The notes below the pieces were generated by a model. It saw nothing but the letters and a program-made list of their open reading frames with translations, was not told the origin of the DNA and searched no databases. A stretch of DNA of 64,000 nt from Owenia fusiformis. Its lineage: Eukaryota > Annelida > Polychaeta > Sabellida > Oweniidae. Below are positions 22,901 to 36,811 of this stretch, piece by piece (within the stretch, counting starts at the first letter, position 1; every line of letters begins with the position of its first letter). The stretch is from NCBI GenBank assembly GCA_903813345.2, contig CAIIXF020000001.1, forward strand, positions 56,315,885 to 56,379,884, read 5' to 3'. The translations under genes were made by a program, and so were the position numbers.

Positions 22901-23910
22901 CAGGGTGTTCCAAAAGTAGCAGGACTTGTGCTGACATTTTGTCAATTTTGCACCGATTGTTTCAAATTTTCAAAAATTGTACTTTGAAGTTTTGCAGCTA
23001 AAATTGTAAAGTTTCAGAAAAAATGATAAAATGCAGGTAGAGTTACATGACATCACAATACCCGGGGCAACTTTTTCCTGAAAATGTGATATTTAACATT
23101 ATTATATTACTGAAGAGAGTATCTAATTCACCTATTATAATACAATATTTCTTTTCTATTTTATTAGTTGCTTTGTTGTAAAGGTGTTGCTATACAACTC
23201 AAATTCAAGTATAATTTCATAATAATAATATTTATTCAATTTCCTGTAATATATCTATGTATAACAGTCTGAACAATTCACGGTTGAGTTTTTGAAAAGA
23301 TCCAATTTGAAGCCAGTCATCCACCTTGATAATGCGCCTGCCCGCAGATCAGCATTAAAGACCATGCAGCTATAGAGGAGCTAGGTCTTGAGGTCTAAAA
23401 CCATGCACCATACTCTTCTGATCAGGCATGGAGAATGGAATGCTTATCAGTGCTGTAAGATCTTTAAAGATGAGAATGACCTACTTTAAATTGTCCTATC
23501 GACCCTGCGTGACATGTCCTGAAATGGGTTCACTCATGTGTTTGAGTCATGGATATGGAGTGCCACTCTTCTACTGACCAAAGAGGAGCCCACTTTTCAA
23601 AGTAGAGGATACATAGGAATATCAAATGATTTAAAGCAAATGTAATTCCATCAAGTTGTTGCATTTCAACTTTGATATGGGGTGTACAAAATGTTTAATG
23701 TCTCTAACTTTCTGCATGGGATGTTGTCCCAGGTATTGTGATGCTATGTTACCATAGCAACCATAACTCTACCTGAGTTTAATATTTTTTTGTTGAATCT
23801 TTGCAATTTTAGTAACGATACATGAAAGTACATAATGTGAAATTTTGAAGACGATTGGTGCATATTTAACAAAATGCTAGCACCAGTCCTGTTACTTTTG
23901 GAACACCCTG
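22901..23910 (+). mobile_element. Dead mariner-like transposon, 1 kb
   Basis: The terminal repeats CAGGGTGTTCCAAAAGTA and TACTTTTGGAACACCCTG are flanked by TA (22899-22900 and 23911-23912). Between about 23280 and 23560 are remnants of a transposase C-terminal half: a HLDNAPA-type motif near 23320 and a later SPD-like region. Several stops and frameshifts break it. Confidence 0.85.
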
Positions 23911-24009
23911 TATGTGTATACTTTGCGTACATGTAGCATTGCCACTGTTATATTGTACTGTACATTTAAAATTAAATGGGAGTTTGAGACCCATATAACT
24001 AAAATCATT

Positions 24010-24535
24010 GCCGTAGCTACTAAGACAGGGGGTGCAGTGAGGCAATTTCGTCTCTCAAAGAGGCAAATGCTTTGTGACAACGAGGCAATTATTTGTGAGT
24101 GTGGCAAACATTTCGACCCTTTAATATAGTGCATGTTATAACATAAGGCAAATGTGAACTGATAGTCTTATAGTACACACTGGCGGATGTGCAGGAAAAA
24201 TTAGGCACAAATTTTTAAAATTTAAGGCCAATATTTTGATAATTTGGCCTAAAAAGGTGCAAAAGAACAAGTTATGCCCAAAAAGGCCCAATTTTGGAGG
24301 CCCTACAAAATCTTTAGGGCCTATTTAGGTTTTATAGATTCTAACTACATTTTATATATTGTCTATCTCTGATATTATGGCACTGCCTGCACAAGGAGGT
24401 GCAGAAAGGTAATTTTTCTATCAACGAAGCAATTTTTTGTCAGTGAGGCAATTTTTGTCAAATACCGTTTTCACCCTTTATATGCTGCACATAACATAAG
24501 GCAAAAGTGAACGGCTAGTCTTATATGGTGCAGTA
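24010..24535. repeat. Diverged direct repeat, about 150 bp, two copies
   Basis: 24010-24180 and 24380-24535 share a GGTGCAG..AGG.AATTT..TCT start and an ATAACATAAGGCAAA.GTGAACNG.TAGTCTTATA end in the same orientation. Nothing codes. Confidence 0.5.
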
Positions 24536-24539
24536 CATG

Positions 24540-27500
24540 AAATAAGTTAAGTCATCAATGAAAAGCAGCAGGAAAACTCAAGGTTCATCGAAATCTGTAG
24601 CGATCCCCTGGCTTTACTCGAGTCTCTAGCTTACAGCTAGACGAAACTTCATTGATTTTGTATGTACTGTGCTACACGCACCTACACGCACCTAGAACTC
24701 ATTTTTAATAAATTTTATAAATATTTTTAAGAATATTAATCATATTTAGGATAAAGCGTTGATTGTCTGGATTTAGATATTTCAAAATTTCATTTCGGAG
24801 TTTGACACATGGTGAAATTTTCTCGCTGTAGCTAAAAATGGCTTCCGGTTCTGGACGTGAATAACATTTGAAATTATTCTCGCTTAAAGAAATCAAATAT
24901 AACAATAGATTCAGACGGGGATGTGAGCTGATGTTCTTCAAATCTATACATAAAGGTATATTTCATATTATTATGCCATATTTACTGTGTGTGTGACACA
25001 ATGATTTACAATATTTATAATACTAAGGCTGCTCAATCTTCCTCCTCAAAGCCGGAATATAGAGGCTTTGGACCGAAGTAACCCTGGCTATATACTGATG
25101 TGAGATGCTGCAGGATCGGGACTATTAAATATACACCTGACCATCAATCTGGTTTATATCTTATTCAAGGATCAAGTTATCAACCTACAAACAATCTATA
25201 AATCCACAGAGTCTTGTCTCTAGAAAGCCCATAATACCATGGACATGAAGAAATTCCAAGCGACAGGGATGGATTGGAAAAGGCATTAGTCTGACAATTT
25301 GTCATCGCAATGTACACAGTGAAACGCGCGTCATTGTGGTTCCTTTTGGATGAAAAGCCAGTCAGCGAAACACATCTTTATAGAGTCTATTCACTTATTG
25401 AACAGTGATAATCCCAAACAAAGTTTTTTTCTGTCCAATTAGCCTACATACAAAATAATAAACATCAGACATCACATTGTAAGAAAATGTTGATTGACTT
25501 TACTTTTGATCAACTGCTAACTGTAACTAATCTACAGATGATTTGAAAACAAATTAATAATCAAAATGTTCTTGATTTCCGAAAGTATTACCAGAAAATG
25601 ACAAAAGTGTCACATATTTGCGGAATTCAATGTTTCATATACGCACAATCATCCAGCACAATCAACTTCAAGATGGTGGTCGCAAAATGTGACCTGTTGG
25701 CACGGGTTGAGAAAACATTGCCATTTTACATCAACATCTCAATAATAAGCATTATGTAACTATGAAATCAATAACTGTGTTATGTGGGTTCTATTATGGA
25801 AGTTGTAATACTTACTACAATTCTCAAGAAACTGCAAAATTTTGACGTGAAGCGATTGCAATTTCGTCAATGTTTTTTTCAACAATGCTGGATTCTGGTG
25901 CATCATGGGAAATCACGAATCAATAAATACGGGAGTCTGGGAGTGGCGGGAAATTTGAATGTTTTGAAAAAGTTTCTTAAAGTGAATATTTGTTCTTTGT
26001 GGTTTCAGATAAACTAACTTTCACTTATCACTGTGCTTATAACTCTTAAAAAGTTCTCCCATTAATGATTGCTCCAAAATACGACCATGTTATATCAGAG
26101 AAAATAATCAATTAGTCCAAAATTCTCCTTGGTGCTAGCATGGGCTTTCAAGAGAAGGGTAGGCAACTTCCCATATTTCATACAGAGCCATTGCCTTGGG
26201 TTTTCAAAAGTGGAGAGTGTACACATTCCAACAAAAATCCTATTCTGTACTTTTTATGTATGATTGAAGAAATAACCAAAAAATAAAAACTTGATTATGT
26301 TCATACATGTTGATAATTCAATACAAAATGGAATTCATCATGATATTTGCAGTCTATTTGCATTAAGTTTTGGCTTACCCGACTCATTGCCTTTCAATGC
26401 TTTGCCAGTATTCTAGGATCTCGAATATAAGCTTTCTCACTCCAGACTTTATTCATATTGCAAGCATTCATGTACAAATCGTGTATTTCTGTACTTTTCC
26501 AAAGGATTTAAACTTTTAAAGGTTTTCAATTTTTGATCCATTTAAAGTTCAAAACAAGATTTTTGACTCTTTCCATGGTATGACTGAATCAGCTAGTCTT
26601 AGTGCATTATTCATATCAAGAAAGAGAAGCGACAGAGTTTACCCTTAATTCTGATAGGGTTTCTACACTTCAATGCACAGTCTTATTTTTCCCTGACCAT
26701 GATGTATGGAATAGTGAACATTCTATAAAGGGCAATCTTAAAGTGGTATTCTGCGTTAAAGTTAGCACAATTCAAAATGAGGTGTATTATAGCCTTGATC
26801 AAACATAAAATTATTTGATTTCTCTGACTTGATCAATATTGATCAATGATGATAGAATCCTATTTTGAACAATGCTTGATGTCTATTCATGGTCAATGGT
26901 GTTGATCCATATCAAATATATTAATTTAACAGGTTATTAGTCACAAAAACCATAGAGTTCATAATAGCAAAACATTTATTTACATATTTCTATTACAAAG
27001 TTATTCATGTACTCCAATAAATACATGCCACATTTTTCAGAAATAGTTAAAGTCCCCATATAAAGTTTAAACCACTTTGGATAAAACATGTTTTCAAACA
27101 TTACACGGGGACTTTAAATATGAAATATAAAACATATGGTGTATACAAAGCAAATCATGAGGTCACTATTAATTTTCTAAAATTAAATTAATTGGTTCCA
27201 AATGTACAAATTCAAAACATTTCATTACAATAGTGAGATGAGTAAAGAAAATGAGTGAACAGCCATCTATGAGTTCTAGTTCCCATTATTGTAATTCATG
27301 TTTTCACATACCAACATGGATTTAGTTAGGCATGTGATCGTATTGTGTGATGGATGCCACTAAAGATTCAGAGATTCAATGGGTTTAGAATATGAACCAT
27401 TTCAGCAGTATTACCAGAACTTAATAAAAAACAATTGTTAGATCTCTGTATTGACTTGTTAACAATGGTGAAATGCAGATGTAGAAAATGTAATTGTGTT

Positions 27501-28171
27501 CTGGGGAAAGGCTAAATAAAATTTTCATCTTGAAAAAAAATGATGTATAGAATAAATCAACCTTTTCAATTATAGGGGGAATAGGAGGTTGACATGTCAA
27601 ACTAAAACAAAGTAGTCAACATTTAAAATACTATCAGGGGCATAGCCAGAATCTCAGATAGGCGAGGTAAAAAAACAGGATAATAGACCACTATTATCTG
27701 ATTATTAACTCATTTTCATGTTGTCAATTGAAAAATGTTCGTATTCTTACTTTCTGAAAATTTCGGGAAGCACTTGCCTGGCTGAGCCGATACACTCTCT
27801 TTATAACTCATATTATATTTTTTGAGCATTTAAGGATACAATTATACATCATTGGCTTATTGTCCGATTGTGTTGAAGATGATGTGATGATGCAACTTGC
27901 AAGGGGCACTGTATATTTCAATCATCCTCATGCACAGGCTTGAATCAAGCACTAAATCCGATTGAAATAAACCCTAAACATCTTCTGGACAGGGAAATGG
28001 ATAATCAGGGAACAGCAACTTGATACAAGACTACCTCAGACCTGTAATTCCATTGGTCTGTATGATAAAGTGTCTCAAAAATATGAATCCATGAGAGGTT
28101 GACTGACTGACTGACATATTATGAAAACTCATGATGAAAGGAGACACACAAAACAAATCTGATGTATATTA
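24540..28171. other. Gene-free stretch between ZNF800-like and PDCL3-like genes
   Basis: No exon or RNA gene is recognised. A small inverted repeat (AAAGTCCCC ... GGGGACTTT, about 27050-27117) is probably a MITE remnant. Confidence 0.35.
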
Positions 28172-31100
28172 TCACCAGTCATTATCACTATCATCATTGT
28201 CTATTGCACTATTTTGCACAGCTACGCCCATCATGTCTTTAACTCCCTGCCTTGGACATTCTTTAATTTCTGTTTGTATAGCTCCACTTTGACCTAGCTT
28301 CCATTCAAGCTCTGAAACAAAGAAAAAATCCATCAAATCTCAAAATATCCACATTGCTCCACCAGAAATCATTAATGCTCCCTTTAACTCCACCAGAAAT
28401 GATTAATGCTCCCTTTAACTAAATACTGGGGCAAATAGCACTATAATACTGACGAATTTTTGGAAATTGCCATATATGGTACCTCTAGCCTTGCCCAAGT
28501 GGGTTTCTTTTACTTATCTTGATTTCTATTATAATTCAAGATCAGATTAATAAAAAAATACCGACTTGGGCAAGGCTAGGTACCTCTGACATAATATATA
28601 TTATATATACATGGGCAAACATATATAGTGTTATATATCATTTTAAAGCGTATGATTTACTCTTTCAGAATGAATAGGGTTTTAAAGTCCCATTTTATAA
28701 GTTGTCATGGTTACAAGATTCCAAAAATAAACATTGGGTTTGTGCTTGGACGTGATATCACGTCCTTAGTAGTCAATATGTGCTTTATGATGTCATATCA
28801 CGCCCTTCTTAGCGAATGACTTAAACATGAGTAATGATCTCGTTGTAGACAATATATGGGGTAAAAATACCAAATGAAAATTATCCAAATGAGGAACCAT
28901 CAAAAATTTCTCACCATCCTGAGATAATTTTGTTCCTCCAAATTCTAGTGGTCCTATCCATTGTTTCATCATCTTGTCTTGGAAATAGACAAATATTGTA
29001 GGAAGGTTCTTATCCGGGTAGTTAGGAATACATACAGTTGAGACACTACGTAAGAATTTGGTCGCTGGAAATTTTCTTGCTAAGTTTGTCAAGTGTTGAT
29101 TAATCAGACTACAAAGGGGTATACTGGAAGAAAGAGAGGTGCAGATGTTTATTATGGCCAATTTCATACAGATGTATGAGGGTACCCAAACACTGTTTTT
29201 GTATTTCAATACAAAATACTAATTAGTGTAGGTACTTTAGAATATAATTTATATGTTAATATTGTATAAACTACATTAAAGAACACTTGAATTTACTGTA
29301 AAAATGTCTTATTATTAGCAAAAATACCAAAACATTAAGACAAACACCAGGTAGAACTAAATGCACCTACCCATCTTTGTATATATGTAGTACCACCCAG
29401 ACCCCCTCTCCTGCCTTATTGACTTCATCCACATAATCTTGCCTTGAAATCTCCCTGACATCTCCAAATCTTGCCTTGGCCTGCGATGCCTGCATTTCAA
29501 GTATTCTCTTTCGCCTGTAAAAATGTATAGATTTGTAAGTTAAAGGCTCTGGGCAGCACTCTCTTAGAGACAGAATGGGAGGAGGGGGGTAAAATAAGGG
29601 TTTACAACAAGACTAAAGATTTGCAAACAATCATCAAATGTAAATTTACAAGTGCACTTAGAGTTTCTTAAGTTATTAACCCATCATTATGTATCTGAAT
29701 TCCTAAGCTAGCATACTCCTATTCCACAATAACTTTTCCAACATAACTATATTCCACTATCCACAATCAACATACCTGTTTTCAAAAAACAACAAGAACA
29801 TATATGTATTCTTCAAATAATAAGCAATATATTCTTCTTAGTTTTATACCTGTATTCCAGAAATAAAAATCAAATATTGGTATAACCAGCAATACACCTG
29901 TATTCCTTAAATATCGAGCAATATACCTCTTTAAATATCAAGCAATATACTCATACTCTTCAAATTACAAGCAAATATACCTGCATTTTTCAAATGACAT
30001 ACAATATATACCTGTATTCCACAAATAACAATAAACATACCTGTATTCTTCAAATAGTCTTTCCTCTTCCTCATCAATCTCATCTTCCATCTCATCAAGT
30101 TCATCTGCATTCATCTCATCAAATGTTTTCTCTATAAAATAATTCATCCCTCATTATTACAGGTTGGGTATTCAATCACGTCATGTTGATCCACAATTGA
30201 CCTACACTTACACATTATTTGAAACAAATTTCTTTTTGCTTGCTGATTGGTTGAGAAATTATCAGAACAATGGATTTAAATTGATTTATTACCCAGTGTG
30301 TGATGGTACCAACAGTGTGGTTGGGGATGCTAAACTGTAAAATTGTTTGACCTGTTCAGAGGTAAGAATTAAAATCTGTACTCAGGGTAGCAATTTGGGA
30401 AAATTGGAAATTTTTTTGAAAATATAGGACAAAATCTTCTAAATTAAGATCCAATATTCATTGAAGGGGCAATTTATGTCAACACTGGATATGAGTGATT
30501 TTCCTGAAGTGAAATGGAGCATCCCCCTCTAAAAAAGTGTGTATGTGATTGACAGTATTTAAAGAATACCTCTACTTTTGTCTGCAATGGACTGTTCCAA
30601 CATGCCAACAATGTCATCTTCTGTGATTTCCTTCTCCTGTTTGGGAGGAAGGATTCCTTTAGACCGCAACACATCATTCCATTCAGTATCAGCATTAGGG
30701 TCCTGTGAACAAATCAGAAAGTGAACTGGATAACAGCAACGCCAAATCGTAGCAAATGCCATTGAACAACCATGGCTGCCATTTTCACAATTTTATCCTT
30801 CTACTATTTTTTCAGTAATAGAAAAAATCATTGAATAAAACACATAAAAATGGTTGCTCACAAGACAAGTTGTCATAAGAAAGTGTAGTATGCTTCTAAA
30901 TAGGCAAATGTAAAATTTTAACAAAATAACATATGTATGAAATTGACGGCAAATTTTCAAAATTGCTGGCTACTAGCCAAAGTGTCATGAGACAGTTTGC
31001 CATGATTATGCTTATGAGTTTCCAAATATCAAATATGAACAAAATTGCTCCACTACTTTTCAATTATGTTACAGCAAAAATTGTAAAAAAGCATTTAAAT

Positions 31101-33011
31101 GCCACCATTTTCAAGATGGCTGCAATGTGTTTCTTACATTTCTGGCTTTATTAATGTCCTGAATAACCTTTTTACATTTAACAGTTTAAAACATGTTGTT
31201 ATTACAGTTTTATATATTGTTCCTAAATTACTGTAAAATCTGCACTAAAATGGCTGCCTTTTTTATGAGCAGCCAATTTGAAAATTGGCTTTCAAGCAAA
31301 ACTTCTAGCCCATAGGGCATATGTGTGCAAAATATGAACCAAATCGGACCAACGGTTTTTTTCAAATCATCCCCAAAACTTATTGTATATTGGAATCTTG
31401 AAAATCATTGTCAGTAGTTAACACAAACCTAAATTTTATATAAATAAGCACTAATCCAGTTTTTTATCTCAACTGCATCGTCGCTGATTGGTCAAATCTA
31501 GTTTGAATAATATTCTGGCGTGTAAAATCATGTGCTTGTTATTTCACTACACGATAAAGAACAATGCAAGGAATATGCTAAATTTGATTAAAACAGCACA
31601 ATGAAGTGAGGTATTCTAAAACTGTCTGTTTTCTAAAAATTGAGAAAACGAAGATCAGGTTAGCAAGAGACGTAATTATGTCTGTCATCTCTAAGCTCTG
31701 GGGTTATCCCTCCTCTTGGGGGTGATTTGAAAAATCAACCCCACATTTATGCGGGTATTCTGGCCAGACAAAACTGCAAATGTGAGACTGCACTGCATCT
31801 TATTTTCGCAAATGGAACACCCAGATCATGAGATGCAATAGACTAGCCTTACTCGAGTCTCTAGCCAATACTTGTAAGGAAAATTTGATTAAAACAGCAC
31901 AATGAAATGTGGTATTCTAAAACTGCCTGTTTTCTGAAAATTGAGAAAACGAAGATCAGGTAAGCAAGAGACGTAATTATGACTGTCATCTCTAAGCTCT
32001 GGGGTTATCCCTCCTCTTTGGGGTGATTTGAAAAACCAATCCCACATTTATGTGGGTATTCTGGCCAGACAAAACTGCAGATGTGAGGCTGAACTGCATC
32101 TTATTTTCGCAAATGGAACAACCAGATCATGAGACGCAATAGACTAGCCATGTAAAAATTGAGTGGGAATTTTTTATCCCGTACCAGGACTATAGTCCTG
32201 CAGTGAGAGCATTCTTTTGCCTGTACGATTACAACATGGGAGAATTTTCTACGCTTCTTACACTTAAGATACCTATTTCAATAGATTCCTTGGTATTTTA
32301 GCATTCTTTTCTTGTAGTTGAATCCACAATTGTCTGGGTTTATCGGCAGAACAAAGAAATTTTCGTTTTTAATCACAATATTTGCGTGTAATATTTAACT
32401 TATTTCAACCGTCAAATTCCTCCATTTTTGGTGCTTCCGGGCAACATCCGGGTCAGTCAAATGGGGAATCCCCTTTTAAATCCAACCGCCATCTTGGAAA
32501 GTGATGGAATATCTCTCGATGAAAAATAACAATGTTCCCGTTCTACCGATATACCCAGACAATTGTGGATTCAACTACACGAAAAGAATGCTAAAATACC
32601 CAGGAATCAATTGAAGTAGGTATCTTAAGTGTAAGGGGCGTAGATAATTCTCCCAAGTTGTAATCGTACAGGCAAACGAATGCTCTCAATGCAGGACTAT
32701 AGTCCTGGCACGGGATAAGGAATTTTATTTATTACATGGTGTGTATATAATAAACTTATAGTAGATCTATCCGTGGTCTAGCTACAATACCAGGGTACAA
32801 TCTGACAATACAGGCAAATTGTTACTTAATCATATCATTTTACATGTTATGCCCAAATAAGGTAATGAACAGATTCCTAAAAGCAGGCTCCACAATGTAA
32901 ATAGATGTGAGCGATAGAATCTAGATCAAACTACAACTTCGATTCCATCACTTCAAGAAAAGAAATATCAACCAAACTTTTAGGAACGATATAAAAATAT
33001 ATTACCTGCAT
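28172..33011 (-). CDS. PDCL3: Phosducin-like protein 3 (CCT cochaperone)
   Basis: The coding exons are 33011-33006 (Met-Gln only), 30702-30570, 30131-30041, 29514-29371, 29123-28915 and 28311-28172. All junctions are GT-AG, the phases agree, and the product is 240 aa, close to the 239 aa of human PDCL3. Family hallmarks follow in order: an [12 protein letters not shown] start, an acidic helical region with [14 protein letters not shown], then a thioredoxin-like fold from about residue 85 with [46 protein letters not shown] and GPLEFGG. It ends in a short acidic tail. The family binds the CCT/TRiC chaperonin and assists folding of actin, tubulin and similar clients in the cytosol; vertebrate PDCL3 is also linked to VEGFR2 and to apoptosis control. 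A six-base first coding exon is unusual but is fixed by the reading frame. Confidence 0.95.
28486..28578. mobile_element. 93-bp hAT-like MITE (TAGCCTTGCCC family, short form)
   Basis: The ends TAGCCTTGCCCAAGT and ACTTGGGCAAGGCTA are inverted copies. They are flanked by a perfect 8-bp duplication, GGTACCTC (28478-28485 and 28579-28586). TAG-type ends with 8-bp duplications are the hAT signature. Both halves match the two ends of the longer element at 46207-47013, so this is an internally deleted relative. It lies in the last intron of PDCL3. Confidence 0.88.
31581..32149. repeat. Tandem duplication, 2 x about 268 bp
   Basis: 31581-31848 and 31882-32149 are near-identical direct copies with a 301-bp period, running from AATTTGATTAAAACAGCACA to GCAATAGACTAGCC. 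They lie in intron 1 of PDCL3, next to TTATCCCG copy 2. Confidence 0.9.
32174..32718. mobile_element. TTATCCCG palindromic element, copy 2
   Basis: A 545-bp foldback of the same family as 21533 and 37204, in the opposite orientation. It is flanked by the perfect 8-bp duplication GGAATTTT (32166-32173 and 32719-32726). It lies in intron 1 of PDCL3 and has no coding frame. Confidence 0.93.
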
Positions 33012-33104
33012 ATTGATTTGTCTTTTGGTAGTACTAGACCATGCGATTAGTGTAAAAGTTGGTGTAGATCACAGCTCTCACAAGTTGCTTCAATGATTCA
33101 CTCT

Positions 33105-33111
33105 ACTTCCG
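33105..33111 (-). promoter_or_regulatory. ETS-type site near the PDCL3 start
   Basis: CGGAAGT on the minus strand lies about 95 bases upstream of the PDCL3 ATG. ETS motifs are common at TATA-less housekeeping promoters. It is a motif match only. Confidence 0.35.
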
Positions 33112-33636
33112 GATTCTGCTGCGATATGCTCAACTTTTCTAATAATCGAAATATTACTTATTAACTATTTCAAATAAATATATAAAGAGAATTTTTATAT
33201 AAAACAATAATTTTATATTTCATCCATGAAGAATAAATATTATAATATTAAGCATGCTATTGTAAAATGATCAGTTCATTGATTCCGTTTCGATAAAAAG
33301 TTTATTATTTAGATGTATTCTCAGAAAAATATACGTGAGTTTGTTTTCACACTTGTTTATATATTTTACTCATATTTGACATATTTCATAGCAGATATCA
33401 TGATTTTCAAATGCATTTTATATGAAAGCATAAGTATGATTCGTTTTGTTGGCTCATGTTTTTCTATATTCTCTACTATTCGACATCAAAATTGCATGTA
33501 AATCTCTATAATTTTGCATTCTCAAAATTCATTTCGTTCATTGCGTACCTTCACTACCTCTCTGACGTTGTTAAAATAGTTCTAAAATTCCCGGGGTACG
33601 ATCTTAGAAAGCTTCAGAAATTAGTACTTTCCTTAT

Positions 33637-36152
33637 CACGGGGGATAAGCAAAACGAGGGCGAAGCCACGGACTGCGACTCGCGTAATTCAAAACGAGGT
33701 TACAACGCATTATAGCTGAACAATGGCAGTAAGTCCAAACTTAATTTGGAAGGCATGTTAGGATTTGGGGTAGTCAAGTGAACTCGACTTAATGTTGTTG
33801 TTTCACGTTTCTTTTTGACGATTTGGATATTTGTTTTTTATTTTTGTTTTCAACATTTGCGTCGAGGATATTAAGCCCTGTATATTGCGGTAAATGCTTT
33901 TCTGCACTCTATGCTCAACAAAAGTTACACAGATAAGATAATGGATCCAATGCTTCAACTAGAATGTATTAACTCTTACCTTAAACACAGGAAATACTTG
34001 ATAATTGAAGAAATGTAATCATTTTCGTATATGTTTGAACCAATTTCCAATATGGTTCTCAAGGTCACTCAAGGTCACTGAATACTGTCTAAATGTGAAA
34101 CCATGCAACCAAAACGAAATCGTAATTATTTATTACCAACATATCTGTTTTCGGTTTCTTCACCCTCCTTGGTGTCTGAGAAGGCGATTCAATTGTCATA
34201 AGACGATGATAAACTTTCGAGTTGAAATCTCGATCTCAATATGGCTGCTGTTTATTGTAATTTCGTTTTTCGCTTCACCTAGAGTTTTACTTTTACACAA
34301 TCATTACCCAGAATGCATCTACACATGGGGAAAAAAATTGTTTCCAGAAAAATTCTTATACTTCTTCAATTATCAAGCGTTTGACGTGTGTAAGGTAGGA
34401 TTAAATACATTATCGATGAAGAGCATATTCTAATACATAATTTGTGTGATTTTGGTTGCCTAAACAGGCCAGGAAAGCATTTCCCTCAATTTACAACCGA
34501 GAAGTGTGTACGACCCTAGTATGCAAGAAAATAACAAAAAATAAATATCCAAATTATCAAAAAATAATGACAAATAAAGCATACGATGGTCGGATTTATA
34601 TGACTAGATTTGGGGTAGATTATTGGTTTGGATATTCTACAGAATAGCTAGTATGTTCCAGTCGGTGATCAACATATTCATACTCCATCTGCAATGGCAT
34701 TCTTGGTGCTCGGCTGTCCAATAGTTTAGCATGAACACAAATGAATTCGAAATCTGCCACAAAAAATGTAATTTTGTCAATATGTGTCCCTAATATACCG
34801 ATTTAAACAAAGGAATCAGAAATGACATCGAATTAATATAATTATTCATGTTCTGTTGTTACAATTACATCTTCGTGTGATATTTGGTAAGCGGAAAACG
34901 TACAATTACATAGAAAATTGGAATTTATAATAGTCGCAGTCCATCCATCTGCCCAACGCAGTCCGCGACTCAGTGTTGCTTTATATCTGAAGCTGAACGC
35001 AATCACAGCCAAAGGTAGATAGCACAATGTGAGTACAGGTGTGGCCGAAATGGAGCAACTTTGGACAAAATTGAATATAAAGGGCTATTTTAATAGACCT
35101 ACATCGTGTCTCAATCCATTCTGCAAATATATACAAGCTGTCAAATACAGCTGAAATCATGAATTTATGGTAGCTAGCAATATTGATGGTCTGTTGGAAA
35201 GATCATCCAAAATTACATTAACTCACCAACTCTCCAATTATTTGATATTTTCCTGATATCTTAAATACTATTCTAGTTAATGTACCCTTCCCCAACAGCT
35301 TTTATTGCATCATCAAAAAGTTAATTGTTTCGCATTTCTACTTCTTATAAAAAGTCTCACCACTATCCAATTATCTATATATTTAACCCTATCCACAAAT
35401 TGGTTTGTAATAAACATATTACGTTGTCATCTTGCGCTCGACTGTTCTGCCAAATACGCTATTGAATTGCCATATTTCTGGGTCTTAAACGATACAATAT
35501 AGCAATTTGGGACATTGATTCAGGTAATAGATATATGTTAATCAACGTAACTTTGAATGATAATCTGGATGCTGACTTTTCTTTTCCTGAAACAATAATA
35601 GCGTAGGAATATAGTTTACACTATCTTATTTATTTCGTGTTTGCGGCTGGACTGCGTTACTTAGAATATCAATGGTGGCTGTGTTGCGTTGTTGAAATAG
35701 CTTTGTTTACTGGACTGCGTCCACTATGAATGCGCAGTTTGAATCTAATTTTCTCCTCATGAACACATTCTATTATCAAATCATTTTCACGAATTATACT
35801 TGGAGCCTCAACTAACCTTAAGATATCAGAAACGTGTTAAAACTCCTTTCAAATGTATAGTAAATTAAATAATATGCACATATTTTACAGGTAAAATCAG
35901 AACTTTGCTACTGTTTTAGCTTGATCTGGACAACTGCTTATTTTCTTATCTACAGACCAACAGTAGATACAGAGTAATATTTTGGTCACCGATTAGACAC
36001 TACGATAGCATTTAAAATACCTGGATTTCTCTATTTTGTCGGAAGAAGCAGAAGGCACTGCAGGATGTCCCTCCATTTTGGCGCTGGGCTGCGGTGTAAA
36101 GTTACGCGAGTCGCAGTCCGTGGCTTCGCCCTCGTTTTGCTTATCCCCCGTG
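33637..36152. mobile_element. 2.5-kb segment bounded by a perfect 51-bp inverted repeat
   Basis: 33637-33687 (starting CACGGGGGATAAGC, ending GACTCGCGTAA) is the exact reverse complement of 36102-36152, and similarity stops abruptly on both sides. This looks like the terminal repeats of a DNA transposon. GACTGCG/CGCAGTC motifs recur inside (about 34930-34975, 35650 and 35713), as subterminal transposase sites can. No target duplication is evident and no transposase is recognised, so the element would be non-autonomous or its gene has decayed. It fills most of the PDCL3/PHF20-like spacer. Confidence 0.65.
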
Positions 36153-36536
36153 TTTATTACGAAATCAAAAACGCCAAAACTTTAATATTCCATAAATCAT
36201 AACGTTTACAAATGATTTTACCATCGAAATTGGTAATCAATGTTGTATTTGATGTGTTTTTAGGTAAAAATCTCCGCGGAGCAACAAATTGTAAAACGTC
36301 AAGATCGATAATCACTGGGTTCAACATTACTACACGATTTCAAGATGGCGGTGTCAAAATTTTCTAAAAACGCTTCAAATAATATTATGTTAATTTCTGG
36401 CGAGTTCACCAATATCATAACTTGTTATCTAACATCAAGATAAAGAAATATGTAAGAAATTCAATTTTATTGATTAAAACATCACATCGACATGTGGTAT
36501 TCGTTTATTAGACGTTGAAAATTACGAATATGGGGA

Positions 36537-36602
36537 TGACGTCACTTCAAAACGAACTGCATAGCAACGGTGTTAATAAACAATTTCTGATCGATCGGAA
36601 GT
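36537..36602 (+). promoter_or_regulatory. Promoter-like cluster (CRE and ETS) before the PHF20-like gene
   Basis: A full CRE, TGACGTCA, at 36537-36544 and CGGAAGT at 36596-36602 lie about 200-270 bases upstream of the proposed first ATG (36807). A second ETS-type site, in reverse orientation, is at 36946-36952. This pattern fits a TATA-less housekeeping promoter; it is motif evidence only. Confidence 0.35.
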
Positions 36603-36806
36603 CCTTGCAAATTCCGATTCACTTATTTTTAACTGTTTGTTACGAATTACTTAATATTTTTCTTACGAATGGATTCTTACTACATTAGAAATAAACATCT
36701 TATAAAATATAACGAATAAAATTAGTAGCAACCGCAAAAAATAGATTTTCTTAAAGGGGGTTAAAATATTTAGAAGGGTAAATTTCGCGGGAATTTGAAC
36801 AACTGC

Positions 36807-36811
36807 ATGAG
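36807..36811 (+). CDS. Candidate first coding exon of the PHF20-like gene
   Basis: ATGAG followed by the consensus donor GTAAGG (36812 on), joined to the acceptor at 39321-39322, reads ATG AGT GAA ATG GAG. This is in frame with the Met at 39327 and would add Met-Ser-Glu. It is the only support for this start; translation could equally begin at 39327 with a wholly untranslated first exon. Confidence 0.35.

Noticed and set aside
25860-25960. A TTCCCATGATGC-like motif (minus strand) that might mark a distant promoter of the ZNF800-like gene
   Set aside because: It is a single motif with no donor site that can be tied to the acceptor at 13336; too weak to call.
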